From Planktomarina sp. (lineage in GTDB: Bacteria; Pseudomonadota; Alphaproteobacteria; Rhodobacterales; Rhodobacteraceae), in NCBI GenBank assembly GCA_020630595.1, contig JAHDBC010000002.1, positions 40,835-104,834 on the forward strand: 64,000 bases of DNA. The letters run 5' to 3'. A program made the position numbers and the translations under genes. Numbering within the stretch: the stretch's first letter is position 1; every line of letters starts with the position of its first letter. Under the pieces are notes generated by a model. That model was not told the origin of the DNA. It made no database searches and saw only the letters and a program-made list of their open reading frames with translations. Of the stretch, positions 18,856 to 32,602 are shown piece after piece.

Positions 18856-19326
18856 ATGGCAGATCAGTCAGACCTGATCAAACTTTATTCGAACCGGATA
18901 TTGGCCCTGGCTGCTGATATTCCCCATTTGGGTCGTTTGAATGATGCACAAGGTTCTGCCTTGCGCCGATCCCCCGTCTGCGGGTCAGAAGTAACCGTGG
19001 ATCTGGTGATGAATGGCGCCCAAGTTGCCGAATTTGCACAAGATGTGAAAGCCTGCGCATTGGGTCAAGCTTCGGCGGCCATTGCAGGCCAGAACATCAT
19101 CGGGGCGACGCGCGCGGATATTCTGCAAGCCCGTGATCAATTGGCCGCGATGTTGGCGGGATCCGGTGATGTACCGACAGCACCCTTTTCAGGCTATGAC
19201 GTTCTGACGCCAGCCATCGCTTTCAAAAACCGCCATGGTTCGATCCTGTTGACATTGGAAGCCACGCTGGACGCAATTGATGCGGCGCAATCGCAGGCAC
19301 ATGCGCAGGGTGCAACGGTCCCCTAA
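18856..19326 (+). CDS. IscU/NifU-like iron-sulfur scaffold protein, two cysteines
   Basis: Protein of 156 residues from the ATG at 18856, related to the U-type scaffold on which [Fe-S] clusters form. C42 (SPVCGSEV) and C67 (VKACALGQAS) match two of the three cluster-binding cysteines. The third, expected in the RH-x-C region, is absent: the sequence reads KNRHGSILL (R126, H127, G128, S129). It may therefore bind clusters differently or be regulatory. No isc genes are near; the suf operon lies 42 kb away. An upstream-open frame overlaps the divergent hisI gene and is ignored. Confidence 0.82.
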   Translation: MADQSDLIKLYSNRILALAADIPHLGRLNDAQGSALRRSPVCGSEVTVDLVMNGAQVAEFAQDVKACALGQASAAIAGQNIIGATRADILQARDQLAAMLAGSGDVPTAPFSGYDVLTPAIAFKNRHGSILLTLEATLDAIDAAQSQAHAQGATVP

Positions 19327-19365
19327 AAAAAACCGCCGCACTTTGGTGGGGACCAAAGGCGGCGG
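19325..19365 (-). terminator. Strong terminator for the minus-strand small ORF
   Basis: Arms 19333-19347 and 19352-19365 form a 14-pair stem with one bulged A and a GGGG loop. The eight As at 19325-19332 give a U tract on the minus strand. It lies about 140 bases past the 40-codon gene and may also protect the 3' end of the scaffold transcript. Confidence 0.85.
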
Positions 19366-19386
19366 AAGGAAGCGTTGGCTGTGGGG

Positions 19387-19415
19387 TTCATCGTCAGAGG
19401 CAGTCTTTCGATGAA
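19387..19415. repeat. Inverted repeat between the small ORF and its terminator
   Basis: TTCATCG (19387-19393) is matched by CGATGAA (19409-19415) around 15 bases. It would form a second stem in the 3' part of the minus-strand transcript. The rest of 19366-19507 shows no gene. Confidence 0.4.
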
Positions 19416-19507
19416 AGGGACAGGGCAGTGTCAGTTACGCGCAACACGTGGGTCAGAAGGCGTATCGTTTCCCCATTGCAGGCCAAACGCGGGCAGAAAA
19501 TCGTGGA

Positions 19508-19630
19508 CTAAAGCGTCGGAATGAACAATCCGATGTAAAGCATCGCAAGAACAGAAAATGCGCCCAAGGCATCCTTGATAACGGCAACGGTTGCGGCATT
19601 GCGTCGGACGGTGCGTTTCAGATGTGTCAT
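19508..19630 (-). CDS. Small membrane peptide, 40 residues
   Basis: Minus-strand frame of 40 codons. It begins MTHLKRTVRRN, a basic amphipathic head, then AATVAVIKDALGAFSV and a hydrophobic tail LAMLYIGLFIPTL. One membrane segment with the positive end inside is expected. Support comes from the strong minus-strand terminator downstream and from filling an otherwise empty 410-base gap between the scaffold gene and recG. The ribosome site (GAGAGC) is weak. Function unknown. It lies downstream of recG in the same direction but 107 bases apart, so it may have its own promoter. Confidence 0.55.
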   Translation of the reverse strand: MTHLKRTVRRNAATVAVIKDALGAFSVLAMLYIGLFIPTL

Positions 19631-19736
19631 GGGCTGCTCTCGGTCATTAACGATGTTTGTTGACCCTTTGTTCTCATTTTAGAAACGATTTGTAAAGAAC
19701 TTTTTAAGAACATTTGTGAACAAATCAGAACATCGA

Positions 19737-23978
<4,242 letters not shown>

Positions 23979-24001
23979 TGCCGCGGCCCGTCTAGGGACG
24001 C

Positions 24002-24715
24002 TTAGCCTGTTGCGGCCAATTCTTGTTCTGGTTCCATTGCAACGGGATCGCGCAGGACATACCCCCTGCCCCAGACTGTTTCGATATGGCTGTCGCCACC
24101 CGTGGCAGTGGCAAGCTTTTTGCGCAGCTTGCAGATGAACACATCAATGATCTTCAGTTCCGGTTCATCCATGCCGCCGTACAGATGGTTCAGAAACATT
24201 TCCTTGGTCAGGGTCGTCCCTTTACGCAGCGACAAAAGTTCGAGCATTTGATATTCTTTGCCCGTCAGATGGACGGGCTGCCCTTTCACATCGACGGTCT
24301 TGGCATCAAGGTTCACATTCACGTTTCCGGTTTTGATGACGGACTGTGCATGACCCTTTGACCGGCGAATGATTGCATGGATGCGTGCAATCAGTTCATC
24401 ACGATGAAAGGGCTTTGTCAGGTAATCGTCGGCGCCAAAGCCGAACCCTTTGATTTTGCTTTCTGTATCGTCGTTGCCTGACAGGATCAGAATCGGTGTT
24501 TCAATCCGTGCCACGCGCAATTGGCGCAGAACTTCGTGGCCGTGGATATCTGGCAATCCAATATCAAGAAGGATCAGATCATAGTCGTAAAGCTTTGCCA
24601 GATCGATGCCTTCTTCCCCAAGATCGGTGGCATAGACGTTCAAGTTGGCATGGCTTAACATCATTTCGATGCTTTTCGACGTGGTTGGGTCGTCTTCGAC
24701 CAATAATACACGCAT
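24002..24715 (-). CDS. ctrA: Cell-cycle response regulator CtrA
   Basis: OmpR-family master regulator of alphaproteobacteria. The protein has 237 residues from the ATG at 24715; an in-frame start eight codons upstream is less likely. The receiver domain starts [15 protein letters not shown] and carries the phospho-acceptor D51 ([15 protein letters not shown]), at the same number as in Caulobacter. The winged-helix domain has [14 protein letters not shown] and [11 protein letters not shown]. In Rhodobacterales CtrA mostly controls motility, quorum sensing and gene transfer agents rather than being essential. It lies just downstream of a sciP-like gene. Confidence 0.96.
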   Translation of the reverse strand: MRVLLVEDDPTTSKSIEMMLSHANLNVYATDLGEEGIDLAKLYDYDLILLDIGLPDIHGHEVLRQLRVARIETPILILSGNDDTESKIKGFGFGADDYLTKPFHRDELIARIHAIIRRSKGHAQSVIKTGNVNVNLDAKTVDVKGQPVHLTGKEYQMLELLSLRKGTTLTKEMFLNHLYGGMDEPELKIIDVFICKLRKKLATATGGDSHIETVWGRGYVLRDPVAMEPEQELAATG

Positions 24716-24760
24716 AGACGATACTCCTGTAATCCGCACCTCTACGTTACGAAACCTAGG

Positions 24761-24775
24761 TTAATCCAAGGTTAC
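24761..24775. promoter_or_regulatory. Putative CtrA-binding site upstream of ctrA
   Basis: TTAA-N7-TTAC, one base from the Caulobacter-type TTAA-N7-TTAA half-site pair. It lies 46 bases upstream of the ctrA start codon, a position suited to autoregulation. Confidence 0.4.
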
Positions 24776-24806
24776 CAATTCAACCTGCATTTGCATACCT
24801 TTAAGT

Positions 24807-25103
24807 TCAGCCGTGACTTTCACCAAAATTTTGGCGAAACTCCTGAAGTTTTGTGGTTTTCAGACCGCCCAACCCGTGTTTTTGCGCAAGACTGCGCCAG
24901 CTGTGCAATTCTTCTTCTGACAGATCATAGATGTCACAAGCTTCGTTCTGGCTTATCAGACCTGCGGCAATGGCTTTGACAACCGCAGCCTTGCGCGATG
25001 CGACCCATCGCCTTGTATTTTCAGGCGGCAAATCCGCCCGGGTCATGTGGCTGCCATCTGGCAATTCGACCGCGCGCGGTCCTTCTATTCGTTTCAGATA
25101 CAT
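24807..25103 (-). CDS. sciP: DUF1153 protein, SciP-like CtrA antagonist
   Basis: Small helix-turn-helix protein of 98 residues (from the ATG at 25103; a GTG four codons earlier is also possible). SciP of Caulobacter binds CtrA and blocks activation of CtrA targets. The DUF1153 signature is present: DLPPENTRRWVASRKAAVV, then AIAAGLISQNEACDIYDLSEEEL and SWRSLAQKHG. It is transcribed toward ctrA with 91 bases between, and divergently from mnmA. The pairing of the two genes supports the SciP call. Confidence 0.85.
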   Translation of the reverse strand: MYLKRIEGPRAVELPDGSHMTRADLPPENTRRWVASRKAAVVKAIAAGLISQNEACDIYDLSEEELHSWRSLAQKHGLGGLKTTKLQEFRQNFGESHG

Positions 25104-25169
25104 TTTCTTTCCCACTCAAGAGAAAACGTACCCTACGCCTGCAGGCTTAACGGCAATTGAAACGGGGCC

Positions 25170-25197
25170 TTGTTGTTAGTTCGTATTTTCATATATT
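25170..25197 (+). promoter_or_regulatory. Possible promoter of mnmA
   Basis: TTGTTG (25170-25175), 16-base spacer, TATATT (25192-25197), ending 25 bases before the mnmA ATG. The spacer is AT-rich. Confidence 0.35.
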
Positions 25198-25222
25198 TCA
25201 CAGGTCTCCGGAAAGGTTTGAA

Positions 25223-26365
25223 ATGGCCTATGATATGCCCTTGAATTCGCTTGGTTTTGCCAAAGCGCCCAAAGATACCCGCGTGGTTGTTGCCATGTCT
25301 GGCGGCGTGGACAGTTCTGTGGTCGCCGCAGAATTGGCCCAGCAGGGCTATGATGTTGTGGGCGTCACGCTGCAACTTTATGACCATGGGGCCGCTTTGG
25401 CCAAGAAAGGGGCGTGCTGTGCAGGGATCGATATTCACGATGCCCGCCGTGTGGCCGAGGATCTGGGATTTCCCCATTACGTCTTGGATTACGAAAATAC
25501 GTTTCGCGAAGCCGTGATTGATGAATTCGCTGACAGTTATCTGGCGGGGGCCACCCCCGTGCCCTGTATCCGCTGCAATGAACGTGTGAAATTCAAAGAC
25601 CTGTTGGAAACCGCACGGGATTTGGATGCCGATTGCATGGCAACAGGCCATTACATTCAGCGCAAGATGGGGCCGGCAGGGGCAGAATTGCACCGCGCGG
25701 TCGATGGAACACGGGATCAAAGCTATTTCCTGTTTTCCACCACACCAGATCAGCTGGACTATCTGCGGTTTCCATTGGGTCATCTGGCATCCAAGGAAGA
25801 CACGCGCGCCTTGGCCCAAAAGCATGGGTTGGACATCGCCAACAAACCGGACAGTCAAGACATCTGTTTCGTTCCGAATGGGGATTACGCCGCCGTCATC
25901 GAAAAGCTGCGCCCGGGATCCGCGCAAAAGGGCGATATTGTCGATCATACAGGCCGGGTTCTGGGCACCCATGATGGGGTGATCCACTACACGATTGGCC
26001 AACGCCGTGGGCTGGGCATCGGGGGCTTGGATGAACCACTGTATGTTGTTCGCCTTGATGTGGAAAAACGCCAAGTGATCGTTGGCCCGAAAGAGCTGTT
26101 GGCCACACGGGTCGTTCCCGTTCGCGAAATCAATTGGTTGGGGGATGTGCCATTCACAGAAACAGGGGAAATCACCTTGGGCGTCAAAGTACGGTCCACA
26201 CGTCCCCCGCGCGATGCAATCATTCGCCCACTGTCTGAAACGGAAGCCGAAGTCGAATTGATCGCCCCGGAAAATGGCATCGCCCCAGGACAGGCCTGTG
26301 TGTTTTATGGGGCCGATGGATCGCGGGTTCTGGGCGGCGGTTGGATCTGGTCTGGTCGGGGTTAG
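25223..26365 (+). CDS. mnmA: tRNA-specific 2-thiouridylase
   Basis: Puts sulfur on C2 of the wobble uridine in tRNA for Lys, Glu and Gln. The protein has 380 residues, starting at 25223 after a GGAAAGG ribosome site. The ATP-binding P-loop is [16 protein letters not shown] near 27. The two catalytic cysteines lie in [15 protein letters not shown] and in [13 protein letters not shown]. The C-terminal [10 protein letters not shown] block is typical. It converges on lpxB with a four-base overlap of stop codons. Confidence 0.96.
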   Translation: MAYDMPLNSLGFAKAPKDTRVVVAMSGGVDSSVVAAELAQQGYDVVGVTLQLYDHGAALAKKGACCAGIDIHDARRVAEDLGFPHYVLDYENTFREAVIDEFADSYLAGATPVPCIRCNERVKFKDLLETARDLDADCMATGHYIQRKMGPAGAELHRAVDGTRDQSYFLFSTTPDQLDYLRFPLGHLASKEDTRALAQKHGLDIANKPDSQDICFVPNGDYAAVIEKLRPGSAQKGDIVDHTGRVLGTHDGVIHYTIGQRRGLGIGGLDEPLYVVRLDVEKRQVIVGPKELLATRVVPVREINWLGDVPFTETGEITLGVKVRSTRPPRDAIIRPLSETEAEVELIAPENGIAPGQACVFYGADGSRVLGGGWIWSGRG

Positions 26366-27510
26366 GCCGCGCCCGCCAAACGCAGCACAACAGCCGCCGC
26401 GCGGTCACCGGGGGGCGCATCATTGCGGCCTAACAAATCCATCGCCATATCCATCGCCGTCAACTGCGCGGCATCATTTTCTACCCGCGCCAGCGCATCA
26501 GCAATCGCATCCGGCTGGCAGGCCGCCCCAATAAATTCAGGCACGGCACGCGTGTCCGTAACCAGATTGACCAGCGTCACAGTGTCCACCTTTAACATCC
26601 GTGAAATGATCTGGCGGGACAGCCAGTTCATATCATAGGCGATGACCATGGGTGTTCGGGCTTTCGCCAGTTCCAACGAAATGGTCCCGGATGCGGCAAG
26701 CGCCTTATGTGCGGCTGTCAGCGCGACTTGACGATCAAAGGCCGCTTGATCAGCCGGGGTCTCCGCGCCATCCACGAACACGATACGCTGCTTCAGTTTC
26801 CCTGTGAACGGTTCAATCATGTCCCGAAGATGCGGAAGCGTTGGAAAAACGAGCGTTTCGTGATCAAAGCGGCTGTCTTGCAGAACATCTTGAAACACTG
26901 TCATCATACGGGTGACTTCGCCTTTCCGGCTGCCCGGCAAAACAGCAAGCGGGGGCGTTTCCAAACCATGGCGCACCATGAATTCTGTAACATGCTGGGG
27001 CGCTACATCCCGTTCGGCAACAATTGGGTGACCCACAAAATCGCATCCCATCCCTGCGTCCTGCATAAAGCGGGGTTCAAATGGGAAAAGCGCAAGGACA
27101 TGGTCAATGACCTTTGCCATTTTCGTGGCCCGCCCGGATCGCCATGCCCAGACAGTTGGCGCGACGTAGTGCACGGTCGTGACGTTGCTTTGTGATTTCA
27201 CCAAACGGGCAACACGCAAACAGAAATCAGGGCTGTCAACAGTGATGACCATGTCTGGATTGGCATCCAGCACAGCCCGCGCCGTTTGTGAAATCCGCCG
27301 TTTCAGATGGCGATATTTGGGAAGGATTTCAGCCAAACCCATGACTGAAAGTTCAGACATATCAAACAGGCTGTCCATTCCCTGTGCCTGCATCAATGGC
27401 CCGGCAACGCCATGGAATTCGATATCTTTGCGCTGCGATTTCAAACCCGCCATAAGTGCGGCAGCCAGACGATCCCCTGATGGTTCACCGGCGATGATGA
27501 AAATCTTCAC
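26362..27510 (-). CDS. lpxB: Lipid-A-disaccharide synthase
   Basis: Joins UDP-diacylglucosamine and lipid X into the lipid A disaccharide at the inner membrane. The protein has 382 residues; the GTG at 27510, within a GTGA overlap with lpxI, gives the standard start [19 protein letters not shown]. Other blocks are [48 protein letters not shown] and the C-terminal [18 protein letters not shown]. Last gene of the envelope operon. Confidence 0.95.
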   Translation of the reverse strand: MKIFIIAGEPSGDRLAAALMAGLKSQRKDIEFHGVAGPLMQAQGMDSLFDMSELSVMGLAEILPKYRHLKRRISQTARAVLDANPDMVITVDSPDFCLRVARLVKSQSNVTTVHYVAPTVWAWRSGRATKMAKVIDHVLALFPFEPRFMQDAGMGCDFVGHPIVAERDVAPQHVTEFMVRHGLETPPLAVLPGSRKGEVTRMMTVFQDVLQDSRFDHETLVFPTLPHLRDMIEPFTGKLKQRIVFVDGAETPADQAAFDRQVALTAAHKALAASGTISLELAKARTPMVIAYDMNWLSRQIISRMLKVDTVTLVNLVTDTRAVPEFIGAACQPDAIADALARVENDAAQLTAMDMAMDLLGRNDAPPGDRAAAVVLRLAGAA

Positions 27511-28322
27511 GATTTGGCCTCTGCCACCCACAGGAACATGCCTGCCTTGTCGGCTGCTGCAATCACTTGCGGTGGGTTAACCACCATGACGCCACGCGCT
27601 TCGATCACCAAACCGTTCAATCCAGCCCGTGCCGCACGGTCGATGGTGGGCAGGCCAATGGTGGGAAGATCGATCCTGCGATCCTGTCCACGTTTGGGCA
27701 GTTTGACCAACACACCCCCCGGCTTACCGAGGCGTGGGTGGCGTTTGCCGTCACGGGCCAACAACCCATCCAACATGAAATCTGTTCCACCCATGGTTTC
27801 GATTGCGATCACCTGTCCGTGGGCGGCAATACAGGCCTGCCCAACGTCCACAGGCGCAAGCGCGGACAACACCAACAACGCGCGTTCGGCATCGTCACGA
27901 TCTGCTTGGGTCGGATGTGTCTGGGTCGGAACCCCGGCAGGCAAAAGGAAATCCTGTACGATTTCATCAACGCCGCGCACCACGAAACCGGCTGCTTCGA
28001 AAATACCGATCACGATGCGCAAGGCGGCATCATCGCCTTCGCCCAACGCTGCCAACAATTTCGGAACAAGGGGGGCCGTGGCCTGATCAATCGCAGAAAC
28101 ATCAACATCGGGGCGGCGAATGGCCCCTGCAAAACAGACCTCGTGCACGCCGCGTTCCGCCAAGGCCCGCAAAAACGTGCCGAGCGTTTCCAACCGAAAA
28201 GTCAGTTCCGGGATCAACTCGTCTGGCGGAAATCCATCCAGCGCGCACACGATCGGCCATTGGCGCAAACGTGACGCAACGCGTGTCGGCAGTTCCCCGG
28301 TTCCTGAAATCAACGCCAGCAT
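27507..28322 (-). CDS. lpxI: UDP-2,3-diacylglucosamine diphosphatase LpxI
   Basis: Cleaves UDP-2,3-diacylglucosamine to lipid X, the step before LpxB. The protein has 271 residues of the LpxI (DUF1009) family, which replaces LpxH in most alphaproteobacteria. It opens LALISGTGELPTRVASRL and carries KRGQDRRIDLPTIGLPTID near residue 200 and the C-terminal VIEARGVMVVNPPQVI. It sits between lpxA and lpxB, and shares the GTGA junction with lpxB. Confidence 0.94.
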   Translation of the reverse strand: MLALISGTGELPTRVASRLRQWPIVCALDGFPPDELIPELTFRLETLGTFLRALAERGVHEVCFAGAIRRPDVDVSAIDQATAPLVPKLLAALGEGDDAALRIVIGIFEAAGFVVRGVDEIVQDFLLPAGVPTQTHPTQADRDDAERALLVLSALAPVDVGQACIAAHGQVIAIETMGGTDFMLDGLLARDGKRHPRLGKPGGVLVKLPKRGQDRRIDLPTIGLPTIDRAARAGLNGLVIEARGVMVVNPPQVIAAADKAGMFLWVAEAKS

Positions 28323-28328
28323 CTTGGG

Positions 28329-29126
28329 TTATCCCGGTGTCAGGAACGAACGATCGCTGTCGCCCAGCACGAAACGCACGATGTCTTTGACATAGGCACT
28401 TTCGGTTTCTTCGCCCAGACGCTTTGCCCGATCCTGAAATGCGCCTTCACCCTGTGCCAGCATCTGAAATGCCGCCCGCAAGGCTGTGATGTCGGACCGT
28501 GCCACCCCTGCCCGTTTCAGGCCCACAAGGTTCAACCCATCCAACACGCCACGCGGCCCTTGGACAAGGCCGTATGGGATCACATCATTTGTCACCATGC
28601 TGACCGCACCGATGATAGCCCCTTTGCCGATCCGCACGAACTGGTGCACGCCGCACAGCCCGCCGACGATCACGTCATCTTCGATGATGCAGTGCCCGGC
28701 AATGGCTGCGGAATTCACAATGATCACTCGGTTGTGGACAATCGCATCATGGGCCACGTGGCATCCGGCCATCAAAAGGCAATCATCGCCAATGCGGGTC
28801 AATCCCCCCCCACCGTTGGTGCCCGTGTTGATAGTCACGTGTTCACGGATCCGGTTTCGCTTGCCAATTTGAAGGTGGGTCATTTCACCTTCGAATTTCT
28901 TGTCTTGTGGGATTTCACCGATCACAGCGAAAGAAAAGATATGGGTTTCTGCACCGATTTCTGTGACGCCCTTGACCACCGCATGGCTTTCCAAAATCAC
29001 GTCTTCGGCCAGTGTCACGTCTTTGCCCACATAGCAAAATGGCCCAACAGAACATCCGGGCCCAACGTGCGCCCCCGGTTCTACAACAGCGGATGGATGG
29101 ACAGTGGCAGAAGGATCAATCGACAT
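28329..29126 (-). CDS. lpxA: UDP-N-acetylglucosamine acyltransferase
   Basis: First lipid A step: transfers a 3-hydroxyacyl chain from ACP to UDP-GlcNAc. The protein has 265 residues of left-handed beta-helix hexapeptides, starting IDPSATVHPSAVVEPGAHVG. The catalytic His lies in the LMAGCHVAHDAIVHN segment. The conserved PYGLVQGPRGVLDGLNLVGL is present. It is three bases from fabZ and six from lpxI in the same operon. Confidence 0.96.
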   Translation of the reverse strand: MSIDPSATVHPSAVVEPGAHVGPGCSVGPFCYVGKDVTLAEDVILESHAVVKGVTEIGAETHIFSFAVIGEIPQDKKFEGEMTHLQIGKRNRIREHVTINTGTNGGGGLTRIGDDCLLMAGCHVAHDAIVHNRVIIVNSAAIAGHCIIEDDVIVGGLCGVHQFVRIGKGAIIGAVSMVTNDVIPYGLVQGPRGVLDGLNLVGLKRAGVARSDITALRAAFQMLAQGEGAFQDRAKRLGEETESAYVKDIVRFVLGDSDRSFLTPG

Positions 29127-29129
29127 GCA

Positions 29130-29591
29130 TCAGACCTTTGGCAAATCCATCATCGCGGTGAATTCAGCCTCTGCGGCCATATCACCATCGACGGTGGCGG
29201 TGCCGGAAAATTTCCAGACTTTTCCGCCGGGTTTGCCACGCAGGGTGGTCAGATCCATCCGCAGTTGATCACCTGGAATCACCTTGCGGCGGAATTTGCA
29301 GCCATCAATCCCCATGAAATAGATCAGCAGATCCTTGTCCGCCAAATCCATCGAAACCCCAACCATCACAGCGGCAGTTTGCGCCATTGCTTCGATGATG
29401 GTCACACCCGGCATGATTGGGGTGCCCGGAAAATGCCCCTGAAAATGAGGTTCGTTCATTGTCACATTCTTGATGCCGACAGCCGATTGCGTTCCGTCAA
29501 TATCGACAACACGATCCACAAGAAGAAACGGATAGCGGTGCGGCAGGATGCGCTGGATCAGTTGAATGTCCGCGCTAAGAAGTTCTGACAT
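29130..29591 (-). CDS. fabZ: 3-hydroxyacyl-ACP dehydratase FabZ
   Basis: Dehydrates 3-hydroxyacyl-ACP in fatty-acid elongation and competes with LpxA for substrate. The protein has 153 residues from [13 protein letters not shown]; the upstream extension lacks family resemblance. Active-site His and Glu lie in [20 protein letters not shown], preceded by [14 protein letters not shown]. It is placed between ompH and lpxA as in most Gram-negative bacteria, but lpxD, normally upstream, is missing here. Confidence 0.96.
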   Translation of the reverse strand: MSELLSADIQLIQRILPHRYPFLLVDRVVDIDGTQSAVGIKNVTMNEPHFQGHFPGTPIMPGVTIIEAMAQTAAVMVGVSMDLADKDLLIYFMGIDGCKFRRKVIPGDQLRMDLTTLRGKPGGKVWKFSGTATVDGDMAAEAEFTAMMDLPKV

Positions 29592-29642
29592 GGGCAAGTC
29601 CTTTCTGGTCCGGCGTAACAAGGGGCCATGGGCTGCGCAAGT

Positions 29643-30173
29643 TTATTCAGACTGGCCTGAATATGCTGCATCGATCCTGTCCACCGCAATCCGACTGATG
29701 TCGATGTCTGGGTCAAAATCCACAACGCTTTCGGTTTGCGTCACCAACAGGCTGGCGCCCCGTTCGATCCGTATTTCGGTCAAAATGGGGGCCGCACGCC
29801 GAAAAAAGACCTGGCGCAGCGTCGCTTCGCGCACATCCAGATCGCGTGTCTTTTCATCCTGAACACGTCTGATTTCAGTAACCTGCGCTTCGAAGGTTTC
29901 GACCAGTTCTGCGAAATCTTCGGGCGGCAACGTATCGCGCAATTCAGTCAAGCGCAGTTCTTCAGCCCGCAGCGCATCGAACAATCGCCGGTTTTCGGCA
30001 CCCAACGCCAATTGATCTTGTTCCAATGTGCCCCGCAATGCGCGTGCATAAGAAGAATTCGCATAGACGAAATCCGGGTCCACCAAGATCACGCTGGACG
30101 ACCCTTCCTGCGCAGACCCTGCGGCGCCCCACAGCGCCGCCAGACCAAGGATGGCTGCACGCAGCCAGTTCAT
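29643..30173 (-). CDS. ompH: OmpH/Skp-family periplasmic chaperone
   Basis: Periplasmic holdase for unfolded outer-membrane proteins. The protein has 176 residues. The signal peptide NWLRAAILGLAALWGAAGSAQ ends near residue 22, followed by an SSVILVDPDFVYANS strand and a long charged helical arm (RLTELRDTLPPEDFAELVET). Its ATG overlaps the bamA stop by one base (TGATG), so the two are coupled. Sequence identity in this family is low; the call rests on architecture and position after bamA. Confidence 0.88.
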   Translation of the reverse strand: MNWLRAAILGLAALWGAAGSAQEGSSSVILVDPDFVYANSSYARALRGTLEQDQLALGAENRRLFDALRAEELRLTELRDTLPPEDFAELVETFEAQVTEIRRVQDEKTRDLDVREATLRQVFFRRAAPILTEIRIERGASLLVTQTESVVDFDPDIDISRIAVDRIDAAYSGQSE

Positions 30174-32506
30174 CAAAAGCTCGTTGAAATGGTCAGATCA
30201 AAGTTCCGGGTTTTGTCAAAATCTTGCGATTTAAGGGCCCGGCTCCAGTTGAACCGCAAGGGACCGATTGGCGTTTGCCAGAACAACGAAACACCTGCGG
30301 TTGATCGCAGTTCAAACTCATCATACAGAACCGTGCCACCGGCCCCCGTGGCCGCTGCGACCGTATTGTCGTCCAAGCCCCAAACGGATCCGATGTCGAC
30401 AAACGTGCCGCCACTGATGCCATATTCTTCTGGCAAGCCCAGTGGGAAGCGCGTTTCAAGCCGCAACACGGCAAAGTAATTGCCGCCCAATCCATCATCG
30501 TTTGTGCCATTCAGTTCCCGTGGCCCAAGTCCACCCGGTGCAAACCCGCGGAACGTGTCAGAACTTGGAAAGAACCGATCCGTTACACGGCCATTGTTGT
30601 CGGCAAATTCGAATGCGCCGCCTTCGAATACGGCACTGAACGTGACCTCTTCGTTTGGCAGGGTCCATTCAACACCTGTTGAAAGCGTAGATCTGATATA
30701 TTTCTGATCACCACCCAAGGTGAAATCCTGACCAAACCGGAAAAAGTAGCCGAAATTGGGATCAAGGCCCGACCGCCGTGTGTCGTAACTGTACGTGTAG
30801 CCCAAACCATAGGCGTTCAACGTGCCGCTTGCCGCTTCGTTCAGGATCGCGCCGCTTGTCGTTGTGACATCAAACAGTTCTTCCTGTTCGTAAAACCCAC
30901 GCACAAACAACCTGCTGTTTTCCCCGACGGGGAAACCAAGACTGGGCGCAAACCGCAGCGTTTCGGTATCGTACAGGGCATTGTTGTTGTCGGTCCGCCG
31001 ATAATTCAGATCCAGATCAAAGATCAGATCGCGGTCCAGCAGTGCAGGTTCCGTAAAGCTCAGGTTGAAAGACCGGCTTGAACTGCCCGTCACGAACCCA
31101 AAAGACAGCGCCTGACCGCGCCCCAGAAAGTTTGCCTCCCTGAAATTGGCAATGAGGCCGACACCGTCGTCCGAATTATAATTTGCGCCAAAGCTGAAGC
31201 TGCCAGTGGGTTGTTCGGTGACATCAACGTCGATCACAACCTGCGACGGGTCATTTCCTTCGCGCGCGTTCACATCTGCATTGCTGAAAAACCCAAGCGC
31301 CCGGATACGTTCTGCGCTGGCGCGAATTTCGCGGGGGTTAAAGGGATCACCTTCGACAACGTTGAATTGACGCCGCACAACGCGGTCCAGCGTTGTGGTG
31401 TTGCCTTCGATGTCGATCCGCTGAACGAATACGCGTGGTCCGCGCGTGATGACATAGTCAACATCCAGCGTTAGCGCAGCATCGTTGCGGGTAACGCGGG
31501 GTTCGACGCGGATGAAGTCCAACCCCAATTCAACGGCGCGGCGTTCCATGCGGGTGATCGTATCTTCGACGATTTCAGGCGAATAGACAGCCCCGCTTGC
31601 ACGCGACCGCAGCGCGCGTTCGAATGCGGCGACGTCCACGTTGGCCAAATCGCTGGATGCGGTCACATCACCAAATCGGAATTGTTGCCCTTCGCGGACG
31701 CGGAACGTCAGGAAAAACGCATCCTTGGTTTCGGCCAATTCCGCATTCACACCCAATGTTTCAAAATCCACGTAGCCGCGTGATTGGTAGAAATCCCGCA
31801 GGACCTGACGGTCAAACTGAATGCGGTCTTCGACAAATGTGTCGCGCCCGACCAGCAAACGAAAGAACCCAGCCTGTTTGGTTTCCAAAACCCGGCGCAG
31901 ACGCCGGTCGGAATATTGACGGTTGCCGACGAACGAAATCCGTTCGATTTCGACCACGCCGCCTTCTTGAACTTCGAAGACCACATCAACGCGGTTTTCA
32001 GTGCGGCGGATGATGCGGGGCGAAACGGTTGCCAGCAGGCGCCCCTGATTGGCATAGGCTTCGGAAATATTTGTGGCATCGGTTTCGACCTGCGCCGCGG
32101 AATAGATGCGCCGGGGCGCAACCCTTACAATGCGCGACAACGCTTCGTCATCCAGCCTGCGATTCCCTTCGAAAGCGACGCGGTTGACCGTTGGGAATTC
32201 GACAACAGTCAGAACCAACGTAGAACCACGCACCTGCGCATCTACTGATTCAAACAAACCGCTGCCGCGTACCCGTTGGATGGCATCGTTCACGTCAGCC
32301 GCAGACAATACGGCCCCCCGTTCGATTCCGGCAAAGCTGATGATTGTGGATGTTTCAATCCGGCGATTTCCGTCCACATCGATGGCATTGATCCGGAATG
32401 ATTGAGCCGCCGCAGGCAGTGCAACCAGTATCACCATCAGGCAAGCCAGACCCGCCATCCAAACGGCGTTCCAACCAGCCCAAAACGATTTGCGTGCCTG
32501 ACCCAT
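30173..32506 (-). CDS. bamA: Outer membrane protein assembly factor BamA
   Basis: Central Omp85 subunit that folds barrels into the outer membrane. The protein has 777 residues from MGQARKSFWAG at 32506. A signal peptide ends at ALPAAAQS, then five POTRA domains, with FRINAIDVDGNRRIETSTI opening the first, VEIERISFVGNRQYSD the third and FVQRIDIEGNTTTLD the fifth. The C-terminal barrel contains VRGFYEQEE-type strands and ends TISTSF. An upstream-open frame of 22 codons overlaps the leader and is ignored. Confidence 0.96.
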   Translation of the reverse strand: MGQARKSFWAGWNAVWMAGLACLMVILVALPAAAQSFRINAIDVDGNRRIETSTIISFAGIERGAVLSAADVNDAIQRVRGSGLFESVDAQVRGSTLVLTVVEFPTVNRVAFEGNRRLDDEALSRIVRVAPRRIYSAAQVETDATNISEAYANQGRLLATVSPRIIRRTENRVDVVFEVQEGGVVEIERISFVGNRQYSDRRLRRVLETKQAGFFRLLVGRDTFVEDRIQFDRQVLRDFYQSRGYVDFETLGVNAELAETKDAFFLTFRVREGQQFRFGDVTASSDLANVDVAAFERALRSRASGAVYSPEIVEDTITRMERRAVELGLDFIRVEPRVTRNDAALTLDVDYVITRGPRVFVQRIDIEGNTTTLDRVVRRQFNVVEGDPFNPREIRASAERIRALGFFSNADVNAREGNDPSQVVIDVDVTEQPTGSFSFGANYNSDDGVGLIANFREANFLGRGQALSFGFVTGSSSRSFNLSFTEPALLDRDLIFDLDLNYRRTDNNNALYDTETLRFAPSLGFPVGENSRLFVRGFYEQEELFDVTTTSGAILNEAASGTLNAYGLGYTYSYDTRRSGLDPNFGYFFRFGQDFTLGGDQKYIRSTLSTGVEWTLPNEEVTFSAVFEGGAFEFADNNGRVTDRFFPSSDTFRGFAPGGLGPRELNGTNDDGLGGNYFAVLRLETRFPLGLPEEYGISGGTFVDIGSVWGLDDNTVAAATGAGGTVLYDEFELRSTAGVSLFWQTPIGPLRFNWSRALKSQDFDKTRNFDLTISTSF

Positions 32507-32543
32507 GTCACAGCCCCCCAGCTTGACGAAAATTCCTGATCCA

Positions 32544-32572
32544 GCCGTACCTTGGGGGTGTGCGCAAGTCAA
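32544..32572 (-). promoter_or_regulatory. Possible internal promoter before bamA
   Basis: On the minus strand TTGACT (32572-32567), 17 bases, then TACGGC (32549-32544). The -10 is weak. It falls in the 96-base gap between rseP and bamA. Confidence 0.3.
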
Positions 32573-32602
32573 AAGGCTACGGCACGTTTCTACTCAAAAA
32601 AA

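Noticed and set aside
28560-29588. 342-codon plus-strand frame
   Set aside because: Opposite lpxA and fabZ; His-rich shadow.
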